The notes beneath the pieces were generated by a model that saw nothing but the letters and a program-made list of their open reading frames with translations, was not told the origin of the DNA and searched no databases. Of a stretch of 64,000 bases of DNA, positions 25,021 through 34,564 are shown one piece after another (positions within the stretch are counted from its first letter, which is position 1; each line of letters starts with the position of its first letter). The DNA comes from Bacillota bacterium. GTDB taxonomy: Bacteria; Bacillota; Clostridia; Lachnospirales; Lachnospiraceae. Where the stretch lies: NCBI GenBank assembly GCA_023421075.1, contig JAEZUM010000024.1, positions 69,189 to 133,188 of the forward strand. Direction: 5' to 3'. A program made the position numbers and the translations under genes.

Positions 25021-27933
25021 ATGAGAATAACCGCATGTAAGACAAACCACGTAGTGAATCCCCTGGGTTTTGGTATGGACTTTGCAACCGTATCCTGGAT
25101 TACGGAGGATACACCCTCGAAGAAACAGCTGGCAGCACAAGTAATCGTCGCAAGGGATGCAGGGATGAAGGAAGTAATCTATGATTCCGGTCAGAGTAAG
25201 GAGCTATCCAATCTGGGCGTCAAGCTACCGATCATTTTATCCCCTTATACCAGATATTACTGGACGGTAAGAGTGTGGGGAGACGTCGGTGATGAGGCAG
25301 TATCCGAGGTGAATTGGTTTGAGACCGGGAAAAGGGAGGATGGTTGGAACGCAAAGTGGATAACCCCGGCTTGGGAAGATAAGGAGCTTCATCCCTATCT
25401 CAGAAGATCCTTTACTCTATCCAAAAAGGTGAAATCTGCAAGAGTCTATGTCACCGGAATGGGATTGTATGAATTAGAACTCAACGGAAAACGGGTGGGA
25501 AAGGAATATCTAACCCCTTACTGCAATGTGTATGATGCATGGGTGCAATATCAGACTTTTGACGTGACAGAGCTTTTACAGGAAGGTGATAACGTAGTTG
25601 GAGCGATGTTGGGAAATGGCTGGGCAAAAGGACGCTTTGGAACCTTTGGAGATTTTAACACGCCCTATTGTCATTTCTTTGCGCTACTCTGCGAACTGCG
25701 CATTACAATGGAGGACGGCTCTGTCATAATCCTTGGTACAGATTCGGATTGGTGCTGTAAGCCTTCGCCGATACTGGCGGACAGTATCTATGACGGTGAA
25801 TATTATGATGCGAATCGGGAGCTGATTGGATGGTCAACAATAGATTATGATGCATCTGACTGGGATTTGGTGAAGGAGTTCAATCCGGTAGGCTTAGGAC
25901 GGGTTGAAGACAGACTATCCTTGCCGGTGATTATAAAAGAGACATTAACTCCTTTGGGCCTTATACATACTCCCGCCGGAGAATGGGTACTCGATATGGG
26001 TCAGAATATGGTGGGATGGCTGCGATTTAAGAGCCGGGAACCAAAGGGTACAAAGATTACCATCCGCTACGGCGAGATACTACAGGAGGGTAATTTCTAC
26101 CGGGATAATCTTCGTTCTGCCAAGGCAGAATATAGCTATATCTCGGATGGTGAGGAACGGGTAGTAGAGCCGCATTTTACTTTCTATGGATTTCGTTATG
26201 CGAAGCTGGAGGGCTTTACTGAGCCGATCCGGTTGGAGGATTTCACCGGATGTGTTGTCTACTCAGACCTGGAGGAGACAGGAAGCATTGAGACCTCAGA
26301 TCCCATCGTGAATCGCCTTTTCCAGAATGCGATGTGGGGACAGAAGGGAAATTTCTTAGATGTACCGACGGATTGTCCTCAGCGTGATGAACGAATGGGT
26401 TGGACCGGAGATACACAGGTTTTCTCGGGAACCGCCTCTTTCAATATGGACACCTATGCCTTCTACACCAAATTCATGCGAGATCTGTACGAAGAGCAGA
26501 AGTATTGTGACGGTATGGTGGCCAGCGTGGTTCCTACCTTTACGAAGGAGAAGAGTTCTCAGTCAAGCTTTACAGGCGGTGGGTCCTGTGCCTGGGGAGA
26601 TGCGGCAACGGTGGTTCCCTGGGAGGTATATCTGCATTTTGGAGATAAGACCATTCTCGAGCGACAATATCCTAGTATGAAAGCCTGGGTCGAGTGGATT
26701 CGGCTTCAGGATGTACAATCCGGTGATCGTAAGCTTTGGACGGTAGGCTTTCATTTCGGAGACTGGCTAGCACTGGATGGTCCGGTAGTGGGAGGAGTCC
26801 TTGGCGGTACCGATACGGGACTATTGGCATCGGCGTATTACCGCTTATCAACCAATATCCTTGCCAAAGCAGCCTCTGTTTTAGGTTTCGCAGAAGATGC
26901 TTCTTACTACGGAAGGCTTACTGAGGAGATTAAGCATGCAATACAGGATGAATACTTCTCCAAGAATGGTCGTTCCACCATAAACACACAGACTGCCCAT
27001 GTTGTGGCATTGCATTTTGATCTGGTGGAACCGGAGGTCAGAGAACGAGTTCGAAGAGACCTCCAGGCATTACTCAAGAAGAATAATATGCATCTGAAGA
27101 CCGGCTTCATCGGAACGCCGTATTTGTGCAGGACACTCTCCGATAATGGTGCTTCAGACAGTGCGTACCAGATTTTCTTCCAGGAGGACTATCCCAGCTG
27201 GCTGTATGAGGTACTGATGGGTGCAACGACGATCTGGGAACGTTGGAATTCCGTTCTTCCGAACGGTGAGATCTCAGGTACCGATATGAACTCCTTGAAT
27301 CATTATGCATATGGTTCTATCGTAGAATGGATGTATCGACACATGTGTGGCATCAATCCTATAGAGGATGCTCCGGGCTTCCGTAAGTTCGTCATTAAGC
27401 CGGAGGTATATGGTAAGCTTTATTATGCGAAAGCGTCCTTACGGTCGGCCATGGGTATCATAGAGAGCGGCTGGACCAGAGAAAAGGATGGTTCTCTGAC
27501 GATTAAGGTAACGGTGCCCTTCCAATCCGAGGCAGAGCTATTTCTGCCGGATGCGGAGGTTACGAAGGTAAATGGCCTTGATGGGTTAACAGTAGAGCAG
27601 ATCGGTGATAAGGTGCAGGTTCATCTAGAGACTGGTTCATACCGCTTTCACTATGTTCCTTCGAAGTGTTATGAGCTGAAATACTCCATCGAAACTCCCC
27701 TTCAGGAGCTACTTAATAATCAGGAGACAAAGGCTATACTCGGAGAGATGACTCCCAAGCTCATCGCAACCGCAGAAGGAGCAGGGTTAGGAATGGAGCT
27801 ACCTTATAGTATCGTTGATTTATTGGATGGAAAGGATGCCTTCCTGGCAAATATGCTATTAGGTAGTCACATAGATCAGGATGCACTGAATAAGCGATTA
27901 ATGGCAATACCGTATCAGATTAGGACGGTGTGA
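25021..27933 (+). CDS. Alpha-L-rhamnosidase, GH78
   Basis: Releases terminal L-rhamnose from plant or microbial glycans; 970 residues. Order: N-terminal fibronectin-like and jelly-roll modules (about 1-330), concanavalin-like domain, (alpha/alpha)6 barrel (about 425-770), C-terminal beta sandwich (to about 880). The catalytic region reads DCPQRDERMGWTGD near 450-465 and the second acidic site TTIWERW near 737. A further helical tail of about 90 residues (from YELKYSIETPLQELL) is longer than in many GH78 enzymes. No signal peptide, so probably intracellular, acting on imported oligosaccharides. GGGAGCAGG precedes the ATG. Confidence 0.93.
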   Translation: MRITACKTNHVVNPLGFGMDFATVSWITEDTPSKKQLAAQVIVARDAGMKEVIYDSGQSKELSNLGVKLPIILSPYTRYYWTVRVWGDVGDEAVSEVNWFETGKREDGWNAKWITPAWEDKELHPYLRRSFTLSKKVKSARVYVTGMGLYELELNGKRVGKEYLTPYCNVYDAWVQYQTFDVTELLQEGDNVVGAMLGNGWAKGRFGTFGDFNTPYCHFFALLCELRITMEDGSVIILGTDSDWCCKPSPILADSIYDGEYYDANRELIGWSTIDYDASDWDLVKEFNPVGLGRVEDRLSLPVIIKETLTPLGLIHTPAGEWVLDMGQNMVGWLRFKSREPKGTKITIRYGEILQEGNFYRDNLRSAKAEYSYISDGEERVVEPHFTFYGFRYAKLEGFTEPIRLEDFTGCVVYSDLEETGSIETSDPIVNRLFQNAMWGQKGNFLDVPTDCPQRDERMGWTGDTQVFSGTASFNMDTYAFYTKFMRDLYEEQKYCDGMVASVVPTFTKEKSSQSSFTGGGSCAWGDAATVVPWEVYLHFGDKTILERQYPSMKAWVEWIRLQDVQSGDRKLWTVGFHFGDWLALDGPVVGGVLGGTDTGLLASAYYRLSTNILAKAASVLGFAEDASYYGRLTEEIKHAIQDEYFSKNGRSTINTQTAHVVALHFDLVEPEVRERVRRDLQALLKKNNMHLKTGFIGTPYLCRTLSDNGASDSAYQIFFQEDYPSWLYEVLMGATTIWERWNSVLPNGEISGTDMNSLNHYAYGSIVEWMYRHMCGINPIEDAPGFRKFVIKPEVYGKLYYAKASLRSAMGIIESGWTREKDGSLTIKVTVPFQSEAELFLPDAEVTKVNGLDGLTVEQIGDKVQVHLETGSYRFHYVPSKCYELKYSIETPLQELLNNQETKAILGEMTPKLIATAEGAGLGMELPYSIVDLLDGKDAFLANMLLGSHIDQDALNKRLMAIPYQIRTV

Positions 27934-28080
27934 CTGAAGTGTAGTATAACTGTTGAGATCAATTGAGATGGATTCTTTCTTACTGGTTTCCGTACGTCGA
28001 GATGGAGATGAAGATTATCCATCTGAGGTCGTGAAGGGCACACGAGGAGTCTGAAGTTACGGTATAGGATTTAAAACTAT
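27934..28080. other. Gene-free stretch after the rhamnosidase
   Basis: No open frame with a ribosome binding site and no recognisable motif seen here. It leads into the terminator and repeat tract listed separately. Confidence 0.5.
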
Positions 28081-28130
28081 GAGAGACAGGTGTATGTTAG
28101 TATAACAGGCACTTGTCTCTCTTTGTTTTT
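28081..28130 (+). terminator. Terminator of the rhamnosidase transcript
   Basis: 12-bp arms GAGAGACAGGTG (28081-28092) and CACTTGTCTCTC (28110-28121) with one G-U pair, followed by TTTGTTTTT. Confidence 0.85.
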
Positions 28131-28144
28131 ATGAAATTACTAAA

Positions 28145-28311
28145 GAGATAAAAGATAAAAGAGATAAAAGATTAAAGAGATTAATGAGATTAAAGAGATT
28201 ATAGAGATTTATGAGATTTATGAGATTTATGTAATTTATGTGATTTATGAGATTTAAGAGATTTAAGTGATTGAAGAGATTGAAGAGATTGAAGAGATTG
28301 AAGAGATTAAG
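28145..28311. repeat. 9-bp minisatellite in a cytosine-free tract
   Basis: Fifteen in-phase 9-base units from 28177 to 28311 (variants GAGATTAAA, GAGATTTAT, GTGATTTAT, GAGATTGAA), preceded by a less regular GAGATAAAA-type portion from 28145. No cytosine occurs on this strand from 28141 to 28403. No coding frame with a ribosome binding site runs through it. From 28404 to 28532 nothing was recognised apart from the leader of the next gene. Confidence 0.9.
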
Positions 28312-28532
28312 AGAGAAGTATGATATGTTTTAGGTATGAAGTTATATATGAATTAGGATAATATGTAATGTAAAAGTATGGTATAATGATAGGAATTATG
28401 TTACAATATTGTGAAAGATTAGGAATAAAATTTGACTCGGGTTTAAGCATTTTACTTGAAGGATGAACTTCTGATAATTGCAATAATGGGAAGTTAAGAC
28501 TGGACGGTACAAGCATAAGGGGGATAAGACCA

Positions 28533-29168
28533 ATGGATATGGTTGCAATTAAGAAGTTAGCTTACGAGCTCTTAGGTAATAAGAATAGCCACCCTTGGAA
28601 GGAAAAGGGAAATAAATACTATCATGGCGAGAGAGTGGCATCACTAGTTCTTAGTCTTAGAAGACTAATACTTCCAGAGGATGACAGCCACGATGATATA
28701 CTTACTGTTGCGGCATGGTTTCATGACATAAGTAATGGTGAGGACAAACATGCAGAAGTTGGAGCAGTAAAAGCCCGTGAAGTTTTGCATGAATATTGTA
28801 CCAAAGAAGAACTAGATGAAATTTGTTCAATAATATCGGTGCATGATGACCGTTATCATGGTCGAGATACCTATTCGGATTATATCAAACTACAACAGGA
28901 TGCAGATCTTTTGGATCATTTTGGGTCCTATGATATTTGGATGCACTTTATTTATTCCAGCGCACATGATCTGGCATTCACTGATGTCATCGATTGGCTT
29001 GCGGATGAACGTCCAAAGGATGATGAAAAATACCTTACTGAACTTAATTTTGATATAAGCAGAAAAATTTATAATGAGAAGAGTGATTTTGTAAAGTCGT
29101 TTGCCGAGCGTTTTCGTACAGAAGGATCTGGGCAGTTCTGGAATTTAGGTACAATATTAGCAAATTAA
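28533..29168 (+). CDS. HD-domain phosphohydrolase-like protein
   Basis: A 211-residue HD-superfamily protein, probably a metal-dependent phosphohydrolase. The ligand pattern is visible as His in YYHGERVASL, the HD pair in AAWFHDISNG, further His in IISVHDDRYHG and a late Asp in LQQDADLLDHFG. Substrate unknown; similar stand-alone HD proteins act on nucleotides. AAGGGGGAT precedes ATG 28533. First gene of the run of short same-strand accessory genes that extends to 50772. Confidence 0.75.
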   Translation: MDMVAIKKLAYELLGNKNSHPWKEKGNKYYHGERVASLVLSLRRLILPEDDSHDDILTVAAWFHDISNGEDKHAEVGAVKAREVLHEYCTKEELDEICSIISVHDDRYHGRDTYSDYIKLQQDADLLDHFGSYDIWMHFIYSSAHDLAFTDVIDWLADERPKDDEKYLTELNFDISRKIYNEKSDFVKSFAERFRTEGSGQFWNLGTILAN

Positions 29169-29330
29169 ACATCAACTAATGGATGCGGAATAATTGCTAC
29201 ATATGGTTATGACCTCGAATACGTATGCCTTAATTTACACTTGCTATTCGGTGATAACGGATACTAATATACGAATGGAGTGGTTAAAAAGAAGAGAAAA
29301 AGAACATTTTGATTAAGGAGCGGACATGGA

Positions 29331-29792
29331 ATGGATTTTACGTTAAAAGAGGCATTTGCGTATTACCAAAACAACAAATTAGAAGATTGGATTCAGAAAT
29401 TTCTGCGTGAAGAAAATGGTATTATGCCAAATCCGAATAAGGCGTTGGCAGATGGATTGCTATTAGAGGACAGACAGTATTTTTATCCTGTCTGCATTCC
29501 ACTTGAGTATTTAAAAACAGTAAGAACTGAAAAAGATATTTTGGATGAAAATGAATTGAAATATTTTATATATAAGGTTGATGAAATTATCAAAAAGATG
29601 TCTGATTGGGATATGCCACCACTTATTGCCCAATTCAATGGATGCGATTTTGTATTAACAGATGGAAATCACAGATATAGTGCTTTGAAAAAGATAAGAA
29701 AAACAGACTACTATACAATTGTTTGGTGTAACAAAGATTTAGCTAACATGACATGGGATATAATGAAAAACAGAGGATGGGTAATTAGTTGA
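29331..29792 (+). CDS. ParB/Srx-fold-like protein, unknown function
   Basis: A 153-residue protein. The segment TDGNHRYSALKKI near residues 111-123 matches the GxHR-type motif of the ParB N-terminal/sulfiredoxin fold, which binds nucleotides in ParB (CTP) and Srx (ATP). There is no helix-turn-helix, so it is not a partition ParB. AAGGAG at 29315-29320 is 10 bases ahead of the ATG. Codon use is AT-rich like several neighbours. A DNA-modification or kinase-like role is possible but unsupported. Confidence 0.55.
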   Translation: MDFTLKEAFAYYQNNKLEDWIQKFLREENGIMPNPNKALADGLLLEDRQYFYPVCIPLEYLKTVRTEKDILDENELKYFIYKVDEIIKKMSDWDMPPLIAQFNGCDFVLTDGNHRYSALKKIRKTDYYTIVWCNKDLANMTWDIMKNRGWVIS

Positions 29793-29849
29793 GTTAAGTT
29801 TTCTAAATTAACTGGCATGTCCCAATACTAAAGAATGAGGAATTAATTA

Positions 29850-30866
29850 ATGGAGATCATTTTCGAATCACTAAAACAAGCTTTAAGCACAATGTTATCC
29901 AAAACAATTGTTAATGCTGATTATCAGTTAAAGGAAATGCAAGCCGGCTCGGTGGGTGAAGTATTTCTTATAATCGGTACAGCCGAAACGAACATAAACG
30001 ATAAAACGCCATATAAAATGGTCTTAAAGGTACAAAAGAAATGGGATCGACACGGTGACCCTAATTCATGGAGAAGAGAATATGACCTTTATACATCAAA
30101 CTTAGAAAATTTATTTACCAGTTCTATCCGCCGTCCAAAATGTTATCATGCAGAAATCAACAATTCCGAAACACGATTATGGATGGAATATGTAGATGGT
30201 GTAACCGCTTTAAATTTAACCGGTGAAATGTATGAACGAATAGCCGCCGAGCTTGGTAGGTTTCAAGGCGAGCTGTACGCAAATCAACCTCTCCAATTGA
30301 AAAGATTTACCAACTTAAGCAAAACAGATGCTTTCAAAAACGGGTACTTATACTTTAAATCGCTGAACGGTGTATACGATTACATGCGTTCAGATAACTG
30401 CGAAATCCCAAAGCATTTATGCGAGATGATTATCGAAACGGATAATAACGTGAATGAAATATGGAACCAAGTCGAAAAACTGCCTATTGTACTATGCCAC
30501 AGAGACCCTTTTGTATGGAACGTTTTTGTCACAGATGATGCAGTGACCTATATTGATTGGGATAGTACTGGATGGGGATATATGGGCGAAGATATTGTAA
30601 ACTTGCTCTTGGACAGTGCAGACATTGAAAACATGGTGGATTATTATCACAAGTGCGTACCTGCCTACCGAAATGGTTTTGCTCAATACGCAAACATATC
30701 AAATATCTCTGATATGTATATAACAGAACGCATAATTACGCACTTCGGATACAGGCTTGTTGATGGTTATAGACTTGCCCAATCTTCTGACGAAAGAGCT
30801 AGAAAGCTCGACACTCTTCAAAAAATATATGAAATAAAAATGCTAGACACTCCAATCACTTGCTAA
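29850..30866 (+). CDS. Aminoglycoside-phosphotransferase-family kinase
   Basis: A 338-residue APH/choline-kinase-fold protein. The catalytic loop reads LCHRDPFVWNVF (HxD...N) and the metal-binding Asp is in VTYIDWDSTGWG. The N-lobe contains MVLKVQKKW, providing the ATP-binding lysine. Length and divergence fit the broad APH family, whose members phosphorylate antibiotics, sugars or other small molecules; drug resistance should not be assumed. It is a single-gene unit in the accessory run. Confidence 0.75.
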   Translation: MEIIFESLKQALSTMLSKTIVNADYQLKEMQAGSVGEVFLIIGTAETNINDKTPYKMVLKVQKKWDRHGDPNSWRREYDLYTSNLENLFTSSIRRPKCYHAEINNSETRLWMEYVDGVTALNLTGEMYERIAAELGRFQGELYANQPLQLKRFTNLSKTDAFKNGYLYFKSLNGVYDYMRSDNCEIPKHLCEMIIETDNNVNEIWNQVEKLPIVLCHRDPFVWNVFVTDDAVTYIDWDSTGWGYMGEDIVNLLLDSADIENMVDYYHKCVPAYRNGFAQYANISNISDMYITERIITHFGYRLVDGYRLAQSSDERARKLDTLQKIYEIKMLDTPITC

Positions 30867-31001
30867 CTGCCGTATTATTTAAAAATATTTTACTAAAATC
30901 CTTACGGCATTGCGATGATAACAATTTTCTATAATGTTTAATATAGTAATGGTTACTAATCAAAAGATAAATATATAAATGAATTTAAGGAGGATTTTAT
31001 T

Positions 31002-31526
31002 GTGAATCCATATTTAAAATGTCCAACAGCTACAACAAAGAACTTTACTATTAGGCTTATAAGCGAAGATGATAGTACGTCACTTTTTAAATGCTATAAC
31101 GATAAAACAGCCGTAGAGTTTATGAATGATGACAACTGTGATTTTGGATTTTATATTGATTCTCATGAGAAGATGTCAGAGACAATAGGATACTGGCTGG
31201 ATTTTTATGAAAAGCAATACTTCATTAGATTTTCAATAGTAGACAATGCGACTGGTGAGGCAGTTGGGACAATTGAAGGATTTGGTGGAGAAACAGGAGT
31301 ACTTCGTGTTGATATAGCTAGCGCTTATGAAAAAGCATCATATCTATCTGAACTATTCATTTTTGCTAAAGATAATTTTCATGAGATTTTTGGAAATGAA
31401 TATCTGGTAACAAAAGCTATTCCCAATGCAATAGAACGTCGTCAGGCTTTAATAAATAATGAATGGGAATATATTAATACATTCAGAGATTATCAAGATT
31501 ATTATAAGATTAAGGTAAAAATCTGA
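31002..31526 (+). CDS. GNAT-family N-acetyltransferase
   Basis: A 174-residue protein with the GNAT strand order: acceptor-side region TIRLISEDDSTSLFKCYND, central FSIVDNATGEAVGTIEGF, and C-terminal TKAIPNAIERRQALINNEWEY. The acetyl-CoA loop is weakly conserved. Start is GTG 31002 with AAGGAGG at 30987-30993. Acceptor unknown. Isolated between intergenic stretches of over 100 bases. Confidence 0.65.
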   Translation: MNPYLKCPTATTKNFTIRLISEDDSTSLFKCYNDKTAVEFMNDDNCDFGFYIDSHEKMSETIGYWLDFYEKQYFIRFSIVDNATGEAVGTIEGFGGETGVLRVDIASAYEKASYLSELFIFAKDNFHEIFGNEYLVTKAIPNAIERRQALINNEWEYINTFRDYQDYYKIKVKI

Positions 31527-31648
31527 TTTTTGACCGTTGACTGTTTCATAAATATCGAAAGCTTTCATCAGTTGAAGATTTAATAGTTCAAATCTAAAGG
31601 AAAGGAAAGTATGATATACCTTTTGAATATGTCATACTAGGATGCAGA

Positions 31649-32461
31649 ATGAAGGCAACAGTAGTGGTTGATAACATTTCAAAAGATAATATTGCCGGCG
31701 AATGGGGATTATGTATCTATATAGAATATGGTGGTAAGAAACTATTACTTGATACCGGTGCTTCAGGATTATTTTTAGATAATGCAAAAAAGCTTGGAAT
31801 AGATATTAATAATATCGACTATGCTGTTTTATCCCATGCGCATTATGACCACGCAGATGGTATGAAGGATTTTTTCAAAGCAAATGATAAAGCATTATTT
31901 CATCTTAGGTATGGTTGTGATGAGAATTGTTACATTAAAAAATGGTTCTTTCATAAATATATCGGTATTCCAAAGAATATTCTGGAAGATTATAAAGAGC
32001 GAATAATATATACCGAAGGGGATTACGCCTTGCTTCCCGGAGCATCCTTAATACCTCATAAAACAGATGGATTATCTAAAATTGGTAAGCAGAATATGAT
32101 GTACATACAAAATGAAAGAGGCTGGAACCCTGATGATTTTTCCCATGAACAAAGTCTTGTTTTCGAAACATCATCAGGTCTTGTTATATTTAACAGCTGT
32201 TCCCATGCTGGTGCAGATAACATTATTAATGAAGTTGCCGCAACCTACCCTGATAAAAAGATTAAAGCGATCGTAGGTGGATTCCATATTTTTAATAAAT
32301 CAAAAAAAGAGGTCAAAGAACTTGCCCGAAAGATCAAAATGACCGGGATAGAAGCAGTTTATACCGGACATTGCACAGGTAAACGTTCCTTTGATGTATT
32401 ACAGGAGGAATTGGGAGACATTGTTCATCAACTTTATGTAGGTATGGTTATGGACTTTTAA
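31649..32461 (+). CDS. MBL-fold metallohydrolase
   Basis: A 270-residue metallo-beta-lactamase-fold protein with the binuclear zinc motif HAHYDH at His63, His65, Asp67 and His68, and downstream ligand regions FNSCSHAGADN and VYTGHCTG. The sequence resembles the archaeal-type 'dihydropterin synthase-like' MBL group (Class Mj0296), whose cellular role is uncertain. It does not resemble beta-lactamases involved in drug resistance. No ribosome binding site stands out close to the ATG; the N-terminus MKATVVVDN suits the family start. Confidence 0.78.
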   Translation: MKATVVVDNISKDNIAGEWGLCIYIEYGGKKLLLDTGASGLFLDNAKKLGIDINNIDYAVLSHAHYDHADGMKDFFKANDKALFHLRYGCDENCYIKKWFFHKYIGIPKNILEDYKERIIYTEGDYALLPGASLIPHKTDGLSKIGKQNMMYIQNERGWNPDDFSHEQSLVFETSSGLVIFNSCSHAGADNIINEVAATYPDKKIKAIVGGFHIFNKSKKEVKELARKIKMTGIEAVYTGHCTGKRSFDVLQEELGDIVHQLYVGMVMDF

Positions 32462-32547
32462 CGATAGGTACAGGTCTATGGGTTGTTCGAGATACCATGG
32501 CAATGGAGTGTCTGGTAGAGAAACAGGATATGCCAAAGGAGATCATT

Positions 32548-33075
32548 ATGAAGATACATACAAAAAGGCTGCTATTAGTCCCGTTAGGACTGCAATTACT
32601 TATAACGACACACAAGTATTCGAGTGATATAGAGAATACGAAGTACATGGTGTATTTACCAAATTTAAACATCGAGGAGACGAAAAGCTTCTTGGTAAGT
32701 GCAGAAGCTGAATGGCTAAAACATCGACCTTTGTATTATGAATATGCAATTTTAATTAACAATGAACATATCGGTGCGGTCAGTCTTTATTTGAATGAAG
32801 ATTATATGGAAGGTGAGCTTGGCTGGATTATTAGTAAGGATTACTGGGGTAAGGGATACGCAACAGAGGCTGCTGAGGCTATGATAGACTTTGGGCTGAA
32901 GCATTTAAATATCCATAGATTTATCGCACACTGTGATAGTGAAAATGTCAATTCCTATAGGGTGATGGAGAAGCTGGGTATGAAGCTTGAAAGTAAAACT
33001 CGAGGTCGTAAGAATAAATTATCAGATGAGGTAAGAGAAGATTTAATGTATTCCCTTGATATTAAGCAGGATTAA
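32548..33075 (+). CDS. GNAT-family N-acetyltransferase (RimJ/RimL-like)
   Basis: A 175-residue acetyltransferase of the RimJ/RimL-like group, which modify protein N-termini or small molecules. Landmarks are the N-terminal TKRLLLVPL, the acetyl-CoA loop WGKGYATEAAEAMIDFGL, and the C-terminal HCDSENVNSYRVMEKLGMK. ATG 32548 is chosen over ATG 32497 since AAAGGAG at 32535-32541 is 6 bases ahead and the family begins at this point. Confidence 0.82.
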   Translation: MKIHTKRLLLVPLGLQLLITTHKYSSDIENTKYMVYLPNLNIEETKSFLVSAEAEWLKHRPLYYEYAILINNEHIGAVSLYLNEDYMEGELGWIISKDYWGKGYATEAAEAMIDFGLKHLNIHRFIAHCDSENVNSYRVMEKLGMKLESKTRGRKNKLSDEVREDLMYSLDIKQD

Positions 33076-33147
33076 ATCCCATATCTCGTCTTTAGTAGCA
33101 AATTATCAGAATATGGATCCCAAATTATATTCAGGAGGAAGCCTCAT

Positions 33148-33510
33148 ATGTATTATAGTTATGTTATGGGCATTGATAGTATAAAATACGAATTAACAAA
33201 TGATGGGTTCATAATAGAAAATGACGGAAGCAATTATATGGTATCATTTCCAAAAGAAAAAGCACCGAGCTGGGAAGATTTTATAATTAAGCATCTTGAG
33301 CCTAATTATTGGAATGAATATATAGCAGAACATTGTGTTGTTTTTTTATTTCATCTGCAAGATGGTATTAAAAGGTATGAAGTCATCAATTTTGAAAATG
33401 AGGAAGTTCTTGTTCTTTGTGAAAAATTATGTGATTGCAAAATTGAATCAATTAAGTCTATGTTAATGGGAAATCAATTCTATAAAGAAAAATTGAATGA
33501 TTTAATTTGA
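33148..33510 (+). CDS. Hypothetical protein, 120 residues
   Basis: Not recognised. Soluble, acidic, without signal peptide or repeats; it contains ENDGSNYMVSFPKEKAPSWEDF and a Cys cluster (LCEKLCDCKI). AGGAGG at 33133-33138, 9 bases ahead of the ATG, shows it is probably translated. AT-rich like its neighbours, and a single-gene unit. Nothing in the context suggests a function. Confidence 0.6.
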   Translation: MYYSYVMGIDSIKYELTNDGFIIENDGSNYMVSFPKEKAPSWEDFIIKHLEPNYWNEYIAEHCVVFLFHLQDGIKRYEVINFENEEVLVLCEKLCDCKIESIKSMLMGNQFYKEKLNDLI

Positions 33511-33621
33511 ATAAAACCATTTACATTGAGAAGATTACATATGCAATTGTCCCAAATGAAGAACTTACTATCATGTTTATTAAGTAGTCATTCGCATGAC
33601 AATGCAAAATAGGAGGACAAC

Positions 33622-34476
33622 ATGAGTATAGAAATAATACCAGTATACAAAAATCTTGATAATTATGTGGCAGGCGTTGAAAATAATGAAAACAACATTG
33701 AAATACTGTGGAATAAATATGCGATAGAACCTTATTGGGATATATTGTGCCAATATGCGCCATTTGATATATCCGATCGAAAACCAAAACCAATTATCGA
33801 TATCCAGTCACTTAAGAAACAGATTGAGTTGCTGAATAGGATTGACATAAATATTTTAAAAAGTGAATTCGAAAAAGTAGTATCAGAATTACCAAATTAT
33901 GATGATGATACCATATACATAGCTCTATATCCTTTATCAGATGCTGATTCTTCTGTGAAAGAACTTCAAAATGGGGTCCTTGGCACCTCAACTTTTGGCA
34001 ATATGTTAATTAATATTAACCCTTTTGCGGATAACTTTTTAGAATGGATACCATATGTTTTTGCACACGAATATCATCATACTGTTTGGGGTAATTACTG
34101 GTATGTTATGCACGGTGGTGAACTTGAAAATCAATTCATCGATTCACTTCTGATTGATGGAGAGGCAGACAGTTTTGCTCTATCCTTATTTCCCAACTTA
34201 AAGCCAAAATGGTTATTTGATATGTCCGAAGCCTCTGAAAAGGCTCTTTGGGAAAAACATTATTCTAAAATTGTTCTTGAACAGAATGTTGATTATTGTA
34301 AATTTATGTTTGGCGACGAATCAGCGGAGATACCTTGGTGCGCAGGGTATGCTATAGGGTATAGAATTGTTCATCAGTTCTTAAGAAAGAATCCGAACAT
34401 TACTTTCCGACAATTAATTGAAATGCGTCCGACTGACATATACAGGATAAGTAAGTATAACCCGTTGACTTTTTAA
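33622..34476 (+). CDS. DUF2268-type putative zinc-dependent protease
   Basis: A 284-residue protein with the zincin motif HEYHH at His149-His153, flanked by ININPFADNFLEWIPYVFA and a downstream DGEADSFAL segment that would give the third ligand. This is the layout of DUF2268 predicted Zn-dependent proteases. No signal peptide, so a cytosolic role is likely. AGGAGG precedes the ATG. Substrate unknown. Confidence 0.75.
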   Translation: MSIEIIPVYKNLDNYVAGVENNENNIEILWNKYAIEPYWDILCQYAPFDISDRKPKPIIDIQSLKKQIELLNRIDINILKSEFEKVVSELPNYDDDTIYIALYPLSDADSSVKELQNGVLGTSTFGNMLININPFADNFLEWIPYVFAHEYHHTVWGNYWYVMHGGELENQFIDSLLIDGEADSFALSLFPNLKPKWLFDMSEASEKALWEKHYSKIVLEQNVDYCKFMFGDESAEIPWCAGYAIGYRIVHQFLRKNPNITFRQLIEMRPTDIYRISKYNPLTF

Positions 34477-34564
34477 GTCAAGTAAGAATCTTAAGTAGCT
34501 TTTTGTTATGTTTAGACATTTATTTCAGTTAAATCGGAATATGCAGATCGAAAGGGGTATTCAT

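Noticed and set aside
28145..28311. CRISPR-like array
   Set aside because: Units are 9 bases and contiguous, with no spacers; it is a minisatellite.
29331..29792. Chromosome-partition ParB
   Set aside because: Only the GxHR-like motif is present; no helix-turn-helix or dimer domain, and no parA or parS nearby.
29850..30866. Drug-resistance kinase
   Set aside because: Only the general APH fold motifs are visible; no specific resistance subfamily signature, unlike the gene at 49078.
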